From: Proteus appendicitidis
GTDB taxonomy: Bacteria; Pseudomonadota; Gammaproteobacteria; Enterobacterales; Enterobacteriaceae
DNA: 64,000 nt
NCBI RefSeq assembly: GCF_030271835.1
Contig: NZ_CP127389.1
Location: 62,001-126,000, forward strand
Reading direction: 5' to 3'
Both the position numbers and the translations under genes were made by a program. Below are positions 6,107-14,228 of the stretch, piece after piece. The notes under the pieces were generated by a model. It searched no databases, was not told the origin of the DNA, and was given only the letters and a program-made list of their open reading frames with translations. Each line of letters begins with the position of its first letter. Position 1 is the stretch's first letter.

Positions 6107-8484
6107 TGGCTAGCCGTTTGATTGATTTTTCTCAGCCTCCTGTTTCTTATCCTGCTGATATGCAATGGACATATTGGTGGAATGGGAAACAGCATGAGCC
6201 TGTTGTTTATGAAAGACCGCTTACCCGTGAGCAATTGGCTCAGGGGCAAGCGATTTTATTCGATATTGAAAAGCTACCTCGCTTTCTTAAATCCCGCTTA
6301 TTTAAATACATCGAACATCTTAGAAAAGAAAAAACACCTAAAGAAGTTCATAACTGGTTGGTATTTAAGTTTCATAAAAGCGTCTATCAGCGTTTGTTAT
6401 CTGTTAATGCTCGGTATGGTTTAACAAAAGATAAGCGCCAATTCTTATTAGATAGAGATTTTGATCAAGCCATGTTCTTTAATCGCTTGCCCGATGCGCA
6501 TGACAAAATATTGCGCCACATGGCGAAGACATTCGCTGATGCAAGTGACAACTTATTTGCTGAATTAGCTGATCAGGCAATTGCTGAAAATAACGGTGAT
6601 CGTGAGGTTTTACTTAACTTAAAAGTGATTAACCCTATTTACCAACAACTAGGACAGTTAATTACCTATTTGCATGTAACGCCGTTGTTTTGGGGGAAGG
6701 CTCAAAAAGGGAAATTAACACCAGAAAATGCGTTATCTGGATTAAACCGGTTAGCAGATGAAAATTGGTGGCTTAAAAAGTTAAAGGCTCATCGTCAACG
6801 TTGGCGTGAGTCTTTGCATATTGCCTTTGGTGATGTGAATTCAGACAAGACGCCTTACGCCAGTAAAAATGCAGTCCGTGAAGTTAGAGCGCAGCGTTTA
6901 GCAAACATGAATTATCTTGAAATGATGGATATTCAAGATGTTGAAACGGGTGATCGCTTTGATTTAATGGAAAAAGTATTAGCGAGTATCGCTAACCCTA
7001 AAATTCGTCGCATGGAATTAATGGCGCAAGCAGCAGGTATTCAAAAAGTTGCAGAAGAACGGGGTGATATAGGTTTATTTATCACCTTAACCACGCCTTC
7101 AAAATACCATCCCACCAAGCAAATTAACGTTTCTAAAGATGAGAAAAAGAAAAAAGTTCTCATTAACGAGAAATGGAATAACAGTGCATATACTCCGAAA
7201 GACGGTCAACGCTATTTAGTGAGGGTATGGGCAAAAATTCGCACTGCCTTTAAAGACAAAGGCATTAACTATTACGGGATCAGAGTTGTTGAGCCACATC
7301 ATGATGCCACACCACATTGGCACATGATGATGTTTCTGGATAAATCTCAACGTGCATCAGCGATTGAGATCATGCGTAAGTACGCCCTTGAAGAAGACGG
7401 CGAAGAACGGGGCGCAAAAAAACATCGCTTTGAAGCAAAGCATTTAAATAAAGGCGGTGCTACGGGTTATCTCGCTAAATACATTTCAAAAAATATCGAC
7501 GGTTATGCGCTAGAGGGCGAAGTTGATGACGAATCGGGAGAGTTATTAACCGAGGTTGCATCAGCCGTTACTGCATGGGCATCAACTTGGCGTATTCCTC
7601 AATTTCACATGTTTGGCTTACCGTCTAAAGGCGTATGGCGTGAGTGTCGCCGTGTTCGTGGTGTGAGTATCGCTGATAAGTTGGGGGATATAGCGGAAAA
7701 AGTAAGAGCGTCTGCCGATGCAGGAGATTTCGCCGCTTATATCGAACACCAAGGAGGCCCTAACGTTAAGCGTAACCTACAAACATTATTAGTTGCTCGT
7801 ACCGTTGCTGATGAGCCGAATTCTTATGATGAAGAGGTGATGCGCGTTATTGGGCTATGTTCACCATTGAAAAGCGGTGATTTAGTAAAAACGCGTGAGC
7901 GTCAGTATCGTTTAGTCCGTAAATCTAAGCAGGATATTGAGGCAATTGAGCATAAGCGTAAGTCAGAAACGGGTCGGGTTTTGACTTTAAAAAGCGCGAT
8001 CAGCGCGCCTCGGAGTCCTGTCAATAACTGTGGATCGGGCAGTTCACCCGATATTAAAAACCCACACGAAAGGGGCTTAAAATCGCCCGTATGGGGGATT
8101 TCTGAGCCTGAATATTTCGACCTACATTCACAATATAGCGATTGGGAGGAATCATTTGGCGAGGTTTTAGAGCACAAAAAGAGTCAGCGAATAATTTCAA
8201 CGGTGTCATTAAGTGAAAATCAGGAACGTTTGATACCTGAATTCAAAGCCTTTGCCGAAAAAATGGGATTGGATTTACCACCAGACACAATGTGGTCAAT
8301 GGTGATGAACGGTATGCGCCTGAGTTATGGCGATGAAGTGATTTGGTTTGAAAACGGGAAAATTCAAATTTCATCAACGAAAAGTGAAAAAGTTAATTTT
8401 GAAGAAGCGAAGCAAAAGAATATCTCAAATACACGAGATAGGGTAATGGCTAAGGTTAATAAATTGAGAGGAATAAATGATTAA
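6106..8484 (+). CDS. A: gpA rolling-circle replication initiator
   Basis: HUH endonuclease that nicks the phage origin and stays covalently bound to the 5' end. 792 residues (P2 A is 761). Motifs in order: GLFITLTTPSKYHP at 323-336; metal-binding HUH in EPHHDATPHWH (H404 and H406); and the paired catalytic tyrosines Y455 and Y459 in GYLAKYISKN, corresponding to P2 Y450/Y454. It is the last large gene of the early operon and carries the candidate nick site in its own 3' third. The ~130 residues after the origin encode a less conserved tail. Confidence 0.95.
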   Translation: MASRLIDFSQPPVSYPADMQWTYWWNGKQHEPVVYERPLTREQLAQGQAILFDIEKLPRFLKSRLFKYIEHLRKEKTPKEVHNWLVFKFHKSVYQRLLSVNARYGLTKDKRQFLLDRDFDQAMFFNRLPDAHDKILRHMAKTFADASDNLFAELADQAIAENNGDREVLLNLKVINPIYQQLGQLITYLHVTPLFWGKAQKGKLTPENALSGLNRLADENWWLKKLKAHRQRWRESLHIAFGDVNSDKTPYASKNAVREVRAQRLANMNYLEMMDIQDVETGDRFDLMEKVLASIANPKIRRMELMAQAAGIQKVAEERGDIGLFITLTTPSKYHPTKQINVSKDEKKKKVLINEKWNNSAYTPKDGQRYLVRVWAKIRTAFKDKGINYYGIRVVEPHHDATPHWHMMMFLDKSQRASAIEIMRKYALEEDGEERGAKKHRFEAKHLNKGGATGYLAKYISKNIDGYALEGEVDDESGELLTEVASAVTAWASTWRIPQFHMFGLPSKGVWRECRRVRGVSIADKLGDIAEKVRASADAGDFAAYIEHQGGPNVKRNLQTLLVARTVADEPNSYDEEVMRVIGLCSPLKSGDLVKTRERQYRLVRKSKQDIEAIEHKRKSETGRVLTLKSAISAPRSPVNNCGSGSSPDIKNPHERGLKSPVWGISEPEYFDLHSQYSDWEESFGEVLEHKKSQRIISTVSLSENQERLIPEFKAFAEKMGLDLPPDTMWSMVMNGMRLSYGDEVIWFENGKIQISSTKSEKVNFEEAKQKNISNTRDRVMAKVNKLRGIND
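7994..8024 (+). promoter_or_regulatory. Candidate replication origin inside gene A
   Basis: CTCGGAGTCCTGTCAA at 8009-8024 follows a short inverted repeat GCGCG-ATCAG-CGCGC at 7994-8008. The P2 origin is also inside gene A, and from memory its nick region has the same CTCGGAGTCCTGTC-type sequence. Codon use is constrained here (an isolated GC-rich patch). Nick position not determinable by eye. Confidence 0.62.
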
Positions 8485-8674
8485 ATATTTAATTTTGTTT
8501 TATTTGTTGGTATCGATAACCCTTTTTATATACAGGACTATTAAATCAAAAAAGAGTTATCACGATAAATATAGTTTTGGCGAAGCGATAGATTATTCAA
8601 CGTTATGGCCTCTTTATGTTTTTATTGCGCCATATTTTTTATTGCAGAGAAATATAGAAAATTTATTGGTATGA
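8477..8674 (+). CDS. Small two-segment membrane protein (65 aa)
   Basis: ATG 8477 overlaps the end of gene A by 8 bases. A hydrophobic N-terminal segment (residues ~4-20), a basic hinge (RTIKSKKSYHDK) and a second hydrophobic stretch (~43-56, LWPLYVFIAPYFLL) suggest a hairpin in the inner membrane. It occupies the place of P2 orf91, at the start of the accessory slot. No family recognised. The terminase-like gene starts 15 bases after its stop, so the two are probably co-expressed. Confidence 0.6.
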   Translation: MIKYLILFYLLVSITLFIYRTIKSKKSYHDKYSFGEAIDYSTLWPLYVFIAPYFLLQRNIENLLV

Positions 8675-8689
8675 GTGAGGAGAGATAAA

Positions 8690-9370
8690 ATGAAAGTCAA
8701 GGTAACAACTGATTTATTGGTAAGTTTATATAGCAAGTTAGATAAATTATATCCATGGCAAACACGTTGGTATAACCACAGGTTTGAAAGAAATAGATAT
8801 TTACATAAAGCGCGTCAAATAGGTAGCAGTTATTTCTTTGCTCTAGAGGGGTTATTAGATGCCTGTTTAACAGGAAGAAATAAAATATATATAAGCCATG
8901 TTTGTGGGCCAGATGATGAATTTATCTCTAATGAAATGGAGATTGTTAAATATTTTTTAGGTATAAAAAGCAATAATTCTATAACAAAAATAGGATTAGA
9001 TAATGGTGCAGTATTGTATTTTCTACCTGAGAATCGTAAGTCATGGGTTGATATCATTGGTGACATTTATGTTTCAGAATGGAGCTGGTTCCAAGACCCT
9101 TCTTACATTGTAAGCCTAGTTAAATCAGTGAGTTTAAATAAAAAATGGAGAAGGACTTTTTATTCAAGTCGTTCAAAGTCAGATAATGGCCATATTGTTG
9201 ATAATGATTATTTTAAACATCATAAAGTTTTTAATGAGGAAACGTATTGGGATGTTGTTCCATCTATTAATATGGGGTGTTATAACTTTTTAAATATGGA
9301 AAATATAAGAAATGATAGGGGTGATGATTATTTTAATGAAATGATATTGTGTCAATTCAATGGAAATTGA
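8690..9370 (+). CDS. Stand-alone terminase ATPase-like protein (gpP paralogue)
   Basis: 226 residues from ATG 8690 (GGAG eight bases upstream). Residues ~38-73 align with the ATPase core of this prophage's own gpP: KARQIGSS versus KSRQIGAT, then LDACLTGRNKIYIS versus IDALTTGRNQVFLS; by hand 16 of 36 positions are identical. Further matches are GAVLYFL and KWRRTFYSS. The Walker B of gpP (YLDE, D247-E248) is YVSE here (S129-E130), so the metal-ligand aspartate is lost. The RNase H-like nuclease half and the N-terminal helix-turn-helix of gpP are absent. Packaging activity is therefore unlikely; a decoy or exclusion role is possible but unproven. AT-rich, unlike the late genes. Confidence 0.78.
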   Translation: MKVKVTTDLLVSLYSKLDKLYPWQTRWYNHRFERNRYLHKARQIGSSYFFALEGLLDACLTGRNKIYISHVCGPDDEFISNEMEIVKYFLGIKSNNSITKIGLDNGAVLYFLPENRKSWVDIIGDIYVSEWSWFQDPSYIVSLVKSVSLNKKWRRTFYSSRSKSDNGHIVDNDYFKHHKVFNEETYWDVVPSINMGCYNFLNMENIRNDRGDDYFNEMILCQFNGN

Positions 9371-9389
9371 TTTGTGGAATTAACTAAAA

Positions 9390-9424
9390 GTGGCTTAAAT
9401 ATTCTTTGGAATAACTTAAGCCAC
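9390..9424. terminator. Hairpin between convergent genes
   Basis: GTGGCTTAA (9390-9398) pairs with TTAAGCCAC (9416-9424), and an inner TATTC/GAATA stem closes a TTTG loop. It lies between the terminase-like gene and the KAP gene, whose 3' ends face each other. There is no clear T-run, so it may be a weak bidirectional terminator or an mRNA-end stabiliser. Confidence 0.5.
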
Positions 9425-9431
9425 CATGAAA

Positions 9432-10781
9432 TTAATCTATTGACATGTTTTCAAAGTAATCGATTATCGTTTCTAAATATCTTACTTTTCTACCAGAATA
9501 ACCTTCTATATCTTTAAAATAATTTTCATCTTTAAGTTTTTTAAACTCTGCACCAGTAAGTAATTCATAGCGTAGTACCATATACAAATAGAGAAGTGAT
9601 GTATCAAATAAATTCTGATCTAATGGTATGTTCAATACTGAAAGTACTTCTTCTGGGGTTATATTCCTTCTTTTTAATTTTTCTAATAACGGTTCATTGT
9701 TAATTTTTATGAAACAAATCAAGCTAACGATAACTTGATGTGCTCTATTAAGCATCATTATTTTATTGGAGTTTTTAATAATTGAAATTAAAGAATAACA
9801 TTTCTCTATTTCTCTAAGAGACACATTGTTGAAGTTAAATAGGTACAGTAGCATATTAAATGCATCGCTTTCTTTCATAAGAATATTGTTTTTATCTATA
9901 TGTTGAAGATAAGCACCTAAAGTTAAATATTTAGGCATGCGATACCCTTCGCTATTTATGTATTTTTCTGTTGTAAATATATCTTTAGGCAAGGTAAACC
10001 AGTAATCTATAAATTTATTTAAATATAATGATGAGTTAATGTTTCCATATCTTATTTTTATAGATTCTTCAAATTGTTGCTTATTCATAACTAGTAAGAA
10101 ATAAAAACCTTCAACATTAAATATGTGTTTTATTAATTCTAAAAGATTTAATGAGAAATCAGGTCTTGCTCTATCTAATTCATCAATAATAAATAAGGTT
10201 TTATTATTTGTTTTTTGGTGTATAGACCTTAATATGGCTCTAAAACTTTCGATTTTATCCTCTTCTTCTTGTGAGTTTTTTATTTTATCTTCAATGTAAC
10301 TTTCCCAAGGGGCATTTGTGGCATCAACAATTGATTCCTTAATTTTATCTATATCATCACTGTCGATTAGTTTAGAGGTTAATATATTGATTATACTTTT
10401 AGGAACTTGTTTTGAAATGCTTAAAGCAACACTTTTACCTGTTTGGAATACTTTCTCTTTTATAGATTTTTCATCATGTTCTATACTATTGTATACACAT
10501 GATATCATTGGTAATAATGGGTCTTTTTGGTAATCATTTTTAAAAGAGTCAAAGTAAATAACATTAATATTATTTTCTGATAGTTCTAATTCTGCTTTTA
10601 GCATTTTTACAAAAGAGGTTTTACCATTTCCCCATTTATCATTTAATGCAAGAACTAAGTTACTATCTTCAGAATGGTTTACGACATTAATAATTTTTTC
10701 ATATAAAGCTTTCCTATTAAAAATATCATTTTCGCTTGTAAATCCTTGAGAAAAATCAGGTTCTTCTGGTGACAATCTCAT
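9432..10781 (-). CDS. KAP-family P-loop NTPase, candidate defence gene
   Basis: 449 residues. Walker A is WGNGKTS (residues 50-56) and the extended Walker B is LFIIDELDRARPDF (196-209), followed by LLELIKHIF; this DELDR-x2P arrangement defines the KAP family, which includes the F-plasmid exclusion protein PifA. No transmembrane pair is obvious, unlike many KAP proteins. Start ATG 10781 has AAGGAG at good spacing. Leftward, with its own promoter, against early transcription, and markedly AT-rich: signs of a recently acquired cargo gene. It sits in the A-cos slot where P2 has tin and old. Substrate and partner unknown. Confidence 0.82.
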   Translation of the reverse strand: MRLSPEEPDFSQGFTSENDIFNRKALYEKIINVVNHSEDSNLVLALNDKWGNGKTSFVKMLKAELELSENNINVIYFDSFKNDYQKDPLLPMISCVYNSIEHDEKSIKEKVFQTGKSVALSISKQVPKSIINILTSKLIDSDDIDKIKESIVDATNAPWESYIEDKIKNSQEEEDKIESFRAILRSIHQKTNNKTLFIIDELDRARPDFSLNLLELIKHIFNVEGFYFLLVMNKQQFEESIKIRYGNINSSLYLNKFIDYWFTLPKDIFTTEKYINSEGYRMPKYLTLGAYLQHIDKNNILMKESDAFNMLLYLFNFNNVSLREIEKCYSLISIIKNSNKIMMLNRAHQVIVSLICFIKINNEPLLEKLKRRNITPEEVLSVLNIPLDQNLFDTSLLYLYMVLRYELLTGAEFKKLKDENYFKDIEGYSGRKVRYLETIIDYFENMSID

Positions 10782-10968
10782 AACAACTCCTTAAATACGT
10801 TTAATATGAAATCTATTTAGATAGTTACTATTGCATGGTAAGCAATTCTGAATAATTTTGCATGATATTGAATCTATTGTGCCGTCATTTTTTATATACA
10901 CTAATGCCATTGCTAGGCGCTATGATGAGAATTTGCATCTGCATAAAAACCGACACATTTAGTGCGCG

Positions 10969-10987
10969 GGCGTGGCGGGGTCACGAT
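10969..10987 (+). other. cos: cos cleavage site (19-nt overhang)
   Basis: GGCGTGGCGGGGTCACGAT. The first 12 bases equal the start of the phage 186 cohesive end (GGCGTGGCGGGGAAAGCAT) and differ by one base from P2; the last seven diverge. Position between the accessory slot and Q matches the P2 map exactly. Overhang limits are set by analogy with P2 and 186. Confidence 0.8.
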
Positions 10988-11230
10988 TGCGTTTTGAGGG
11001 GGTTGAAAACATTATTCCTCGCAAATTTACGGCACGTAGAGCGATTAAAACAAGATAAAGTTATCTAGGGGTCAAATAAATTACATGCGCTTAAAATGGA
11101 TTGTAGGCGCATTTAATACAGGTTTGAGAGGGTGGAAATTAGGCGGATTCGCCTTATCAGGGTGTAAACGGTATAATAGAATTGGGTCACTATTATTATT
11201 AGTCAGACCGATACTTATACCTTACAGGTA

Positions 11231-11258
11231 AAAAAATACCGCCAGTGTCGGCGGTATT
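11231..11258 (-). terminator. Terminator of the leftward P-Q operon
   Basis: Perfect 9-bp stem AATACCGCC/GGCGGTATT (11235-11243 with 11250-11258), 6-nt loop. On the minus strand it is followed by a run of T (11231-11236). It lies 18 bases beyond the Q stop. Confidence 0.85.
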
Positions 11259-11276
11259 GTTCTTTGTGCGGTGAAG

Positions 11277-12305
11277 TTACTCATCATCTAATGTGTACTT
11301 ATCAAACTTAATCACTTCTTCACCTAGCCAATCATTAATCTGTAATATCTTGCTTTGCAGTGGTGCCAACTCATTACGAAAAAAAACCTTTGCTGCTTTT
11401 TCTACGTCACCAAAACCACCTGTATTCTGTGGAATGATCCCCATCATTTGAGGCGGTACGCGGTGTGCTGCTAACATATCGTCACGACTGACATTCTTAA
11501 TATTGAGAAATTCATCTTTCGCCGCAATCTCACTTAGTGGAATAACTTGTACGCCGTCTTTCTTGCCGTTCGGTGCGTGGATAAACAAGTTACGGAAATT
11601 GCCGGGACCTTTTGAGTTTTGCATTGCTTTACGGATTTTATCAATATCACTTTGGTTTTGTGAGGCGTCACTGACGTATAAAATAAATCCCGCATGGCTA
11701 CCATTGCGATAATACTTAAGGCGAAAGAGGGTAGCGGCTTCATTCAGTAACACTGACATGGTGGACGCTAGATATTCTGGTAACCCATATAGCTCTTGAT
11801 TTAAATCGGGTTCGTATAACTGAAACACGCTACCGGGTTTAAACTCATAAGGTTGTGAATCATAGCCATAGCGTACAAACCAATAACTATCATCGGCAAC
11901 ACCACGGCGGGTATATTTGGCAAGGGATGGTGTGAGCTTTAATAAATTACCCGCTATGCTATTACGTCGTTCAAGATAGGCATTACCAAAAGTTAAGAAG
12001 TCGAGTGCAAACCGGCTAAAGTCTAATTTAGAGAGAAAGCGGTTAGGCTGAAACGTGCTGACTAAAATATTTCGTTTCACATAAATTGCACTGCTATGAT
12101 GCGTCGCCGCACGAAACAATTTTGATAACCCATCAAAGCTAATCGGTGGCTCATACCAATTATCAGTTTGCGCACACTCAAGATAATCAAAAATTTCTCG
12201 TTTATCTAACACCGGAACGGGATCACCAAAGGTAAAGGCTTCCATGCTGTTATTGGCGGTTGCCGTTTGTTGTGCTTTAAAACTCTTTTTATTTTTACGG
12301 CTCAT
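11277..12305 (-). CDS. Q: Portal protein gpQ
   Basis: Dodecameric portal through which DNA is packaged and ejected. 342 residues; P2 Q is 344. ATG 12303-12305 overlaps the P stop (TGATG) and gives MSRKNKKS; an in-frame TTG one codon upstream is unlikely. Family segments include YEPPISFDGLSKLFRA, LDFLTFGNAYLE, FQLYEPDLNQELYGLPEYL, YYRNGSHAGFI, and near the end VPPQMMGIIPQNTGGFGDVEKA. Leftward operon with P, ended by the hairpin at 11231-11258. Confidence 0.96.
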   Translation of the reverse strand: MSRKNKKSFKAQQTATANNSMEAFTFGDPVPVLDKREIFDYLECAQTDNWYEPPISFDGLSKLFRAATHHSSAIYVKRNILVSTFQPNRFLSKLDFSRFALDFLTFGNAYLERRNSIAGNLLKLTPSLAKYTRRGVADDSYWFVRYGYDSQPYEFKPGSVFQLYEPDLNQELYGLPEYLASTMSVLLNEAATLFRLKYYRNGSHAGFILYVSDASQNQSDIDKIRKAMQNSKGPGNFRNLFIHAPNGKKDGVQVIPLSEIAAKDEFLNIKNVSRDDMLAAHRVPPQMMGIIPQNTGGFGDVEKAAKVFFRNELAPLQSKILQINDWLGEEVIKFDKYTLDDE

Positions 12306-14059
12306 CAATAAATCTCCACAATATTATTACTGTTCTCGGTGGTGCCAGTTAATGGTTCATTGAAGAGGGCGTGCATCGTTGCCCATGCAAGGTCAGCATG
12401 TCCACTTTCTTCACTGCGTGAGGCTTCATAAGTGGGGCGGTTACCGCTTCCGGTGGTAGTACGGCGAATGGAAGTAAAGGATTGAATGATATCAACGCAC
12501 TGCGCATCGAACTCTAAACGTCCGTGACTAATCACGTCATAAGCTTTAATGACTAAAGCATTTTTGACATTCGGGTTATAAATAAACTCACGCGCCGCAG
12601 GGAAAAACTGGATGACATTTTGATAAACACCATGACCTAGCCCAGTGGTATCAATGCCCATATATTCAACATAGAAACGTTCGGTGATTTTTTTTATGGC
12701 GTCAGCTTGTGCGCGAAAATCCATGCCTCGCCATTGATGACGTTCTAATATGCGGAATTTCCCTCCTGGTACTTTCGGCGGAGCGATAACCACACAACCG
12801 GCACTATCACCATTTTCACCGCCTTTGCTTGGGTCGTAACCCACCCAAACTGGATCATAACCGTAAGGGCGTAGCGCTAATGGTTGAATGTCATCCCACA
12901 CTTCCCAACTATCCACCATGCAATTTTGCATCATGTTAAAGTTGAATAGGGATTCGATATCATCCATAAAGTGACACATTAACAGGTTGTTATATTCGTC
13001 TGGGCTATACTCTTTTTTGAGTTGCTCTAAATCGAATAAATCACAACCGCCTCGCAACGCATCTTCAATATTGACGATTTGTCGCCATTGCCCATCCTCA
13101 CATAAACGCCCATTCACTAACGCTTCATGTGAGATATCAATATCAACGCGATCTTCTTTTTTGCGTCCGCGGTTATACAGCTTGCCCGACCAAAACGGGT
13201 ACGCTTCATGGCTCATGGTTGACGGTGTTGAAAAGTAAGTTTGTCGCCAATGTTTTTGTATTGCCATACCTGAAGTAACTTTGCGTAACTCTTGAAACTT
13301 GGGTATCCAAAAGGTTTCATCAAGATATAAATTGCCGTGATAACTTTGTGCTGTGCGGGCGTTAGTGCCGAGGAAATAGAGCGTTGCACCGTTACTTAAC
13401 ATCAGTGGGTCGCCTTTTAATTCAACATCAACCTCTAATGCCATTTTGATAATGTATTCACGGAACATATAGGCTTGCGCTTTACTGGCGGATAAGAAAA
13501 CTTGATTCCGTCCAGTAGTCAGGGCATCAATAAAGGCTTCACGGGCAAAGTAAAACGTTGCGCCGATTTGACGGGATTTTAAAATATTACGGATGCGGTG
13601 ATGACCGGCGCGATACCACACCTTTTGATATTCAAATAACGTATTGCGAAACTCATCTTCTAATTTTTCGATTTGTTCTTCTGAAAAGAAGTTTTTCTCT
13701 GGTTGACGGCGTTCGCCTTTATTGCGGTTGGCAATCTTAGGGTTAAGGTCAGTTTCATTACCACCGTTTTGATATTTTCTGATCCGCGCCATGCGTTCAA
13801 GTTGACGCCCTAATAAGTCGATTTCTTTAAAATCTTTGCCTTCTTTGCTCTCTTTTAAAATCAGATTGCAATAACGCGCTTCAACGGTTAACTCTGCGCG
13901 CTCGGTAGGGTTAATTTCATCCCAATTATCACGGCGTTTCCAACTGTGAATAGTGGACGCCTTTTCGCCTAGCGATTCCGCTATGCGGGCAATGCGGTAA
14001 CCTGAAAAATACAGGTGCATTGCTTTTTTTCGGTTATCAAATGTTTCGGTAATAGCCAT
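12305..14059 (-). CDS. P: Terminase large subunit gpP
   Basis: ATPase/nuclease motor that cuts cos and packages DNA. 584 residues (P2 P is 590). N-terminal helix-turn-helix (RIARIAESLGEKASTIHSWKRR), then the ATPase with KSRQIGAT, Walker B YLDE at D247-E248, and the FSTPST coupling motif. The C-terminal RNase H-like nuclease has GYDPSKGGENGDSAG, MGIDTTGLGHG and HADLAWATMHAL. It is transcribed leftward from the divergent late promoter shared with O. A truncated relative is encoded at 8690-9370. Confidence 0.97.
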   Translation of the reverse strand: MAITETFDNRKKAMHLYFSGYRIARIAESLGEKASTIHSWKRRDNWDEINPTERAELTVEARYCNLILKESKEGKDFKEIDLLGRQLERMARIRKYQNGGNETDLNPKIANRNKGERRQPEKNFFSEEQIEKLEDEFRNTLFEYQKVWYRAGHHRIRNILKSRQIGATFYFAREAFIDALTTGRNQVFLSASKAQAYMFREYIIKMALEVDVELKGDPLMLSNGATLYFLGTNARTAQSYHGNLYLDETFWIPKFQELRKVTSGMAIQKHWRQTYFSTPSTMSHEAYPFWSGKLYNRGRKKEDRVDIDISHEALVNGRLCEDGQWRQIVNIEDALRGGCDLFDLEQLKKEYSPDEYNNLLMCHFMDDIESLFNFNMMQNCMVDSWEVWDDIQPLALRPYGYDPVWVGYDPSKGGENGDSAGCVVIAPPKVPGGKFRILERHQWRGMDFRAQADAIKKITERFYVEYMGIDTTGLGHGVYQNVIQFFPAAREFIYNPNVKNALVIKAYDVISHGRLEFDAQCVDIIQSFTSIRRTTTGSGNRPTYEASRSEESGHADLAWATMHALFNEPLTGTTENSNNIVEIY

Positions 14060-14131
14060 TGCACAATCACTATTTCTTGCTTAAGTTACGGCTAGTCTAT
14101 TGACCGCGGATCACCGATTCGCTTCATTCCC

Positions 14132-14153
14132 TTTGTGCCATATCTCAGACAAA
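14132..14153. promoter_or_regulatory. Ogr activator site, divergent P/O late promoters
   Basis: TTTGT-N12-ACAAA, an extended match to the TGT-N12-ACA site centred near -55 in P2 late promoters. The centre (14142.5) is about 84 bp from the P start and 86 bp from the O start, so one symmetric site is placed to serve both directions. No other good TGT-N12-ACA was seen in this 169-bp gap. Confidence 0.72.
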
Positions 14154-14228
14154 CCTTATCCATTGTTTAACGCCCCTTTTAACCGACAACATACAGACCA
14201 ACGAATAAACGGCAGTCTGGAGTAATGC

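Larger units (their letters stand above)
10782..11276. other. Non-coding cos region
   Basis: 495 bp without a credible gene, between the KAP start and the Q terminator. It holds the KAP promoter area (AT-rich left end), the cos cleavage sequence at 10969-10987, and an inverted repeat ATGCGC/GCGCAT at 11085-11112 that could belong to the terminase-binding part of cos. A 68-codon frame across cos has no RBS and no protein-like pattern, and is not called. Confidence 0.7.

Noticed and set aside
10862..11068. 68-codon frame across cos
   Set aside because: Overlaps the cos cleavage site, no RBS, composition not protein-like.
14157..14206. Second TGT...ACA pair in the P/O gap
   Set aside because: Spacing is about 19 bases rather than 12, so it does not fit an Ogr site; the 14132-14153 site does.
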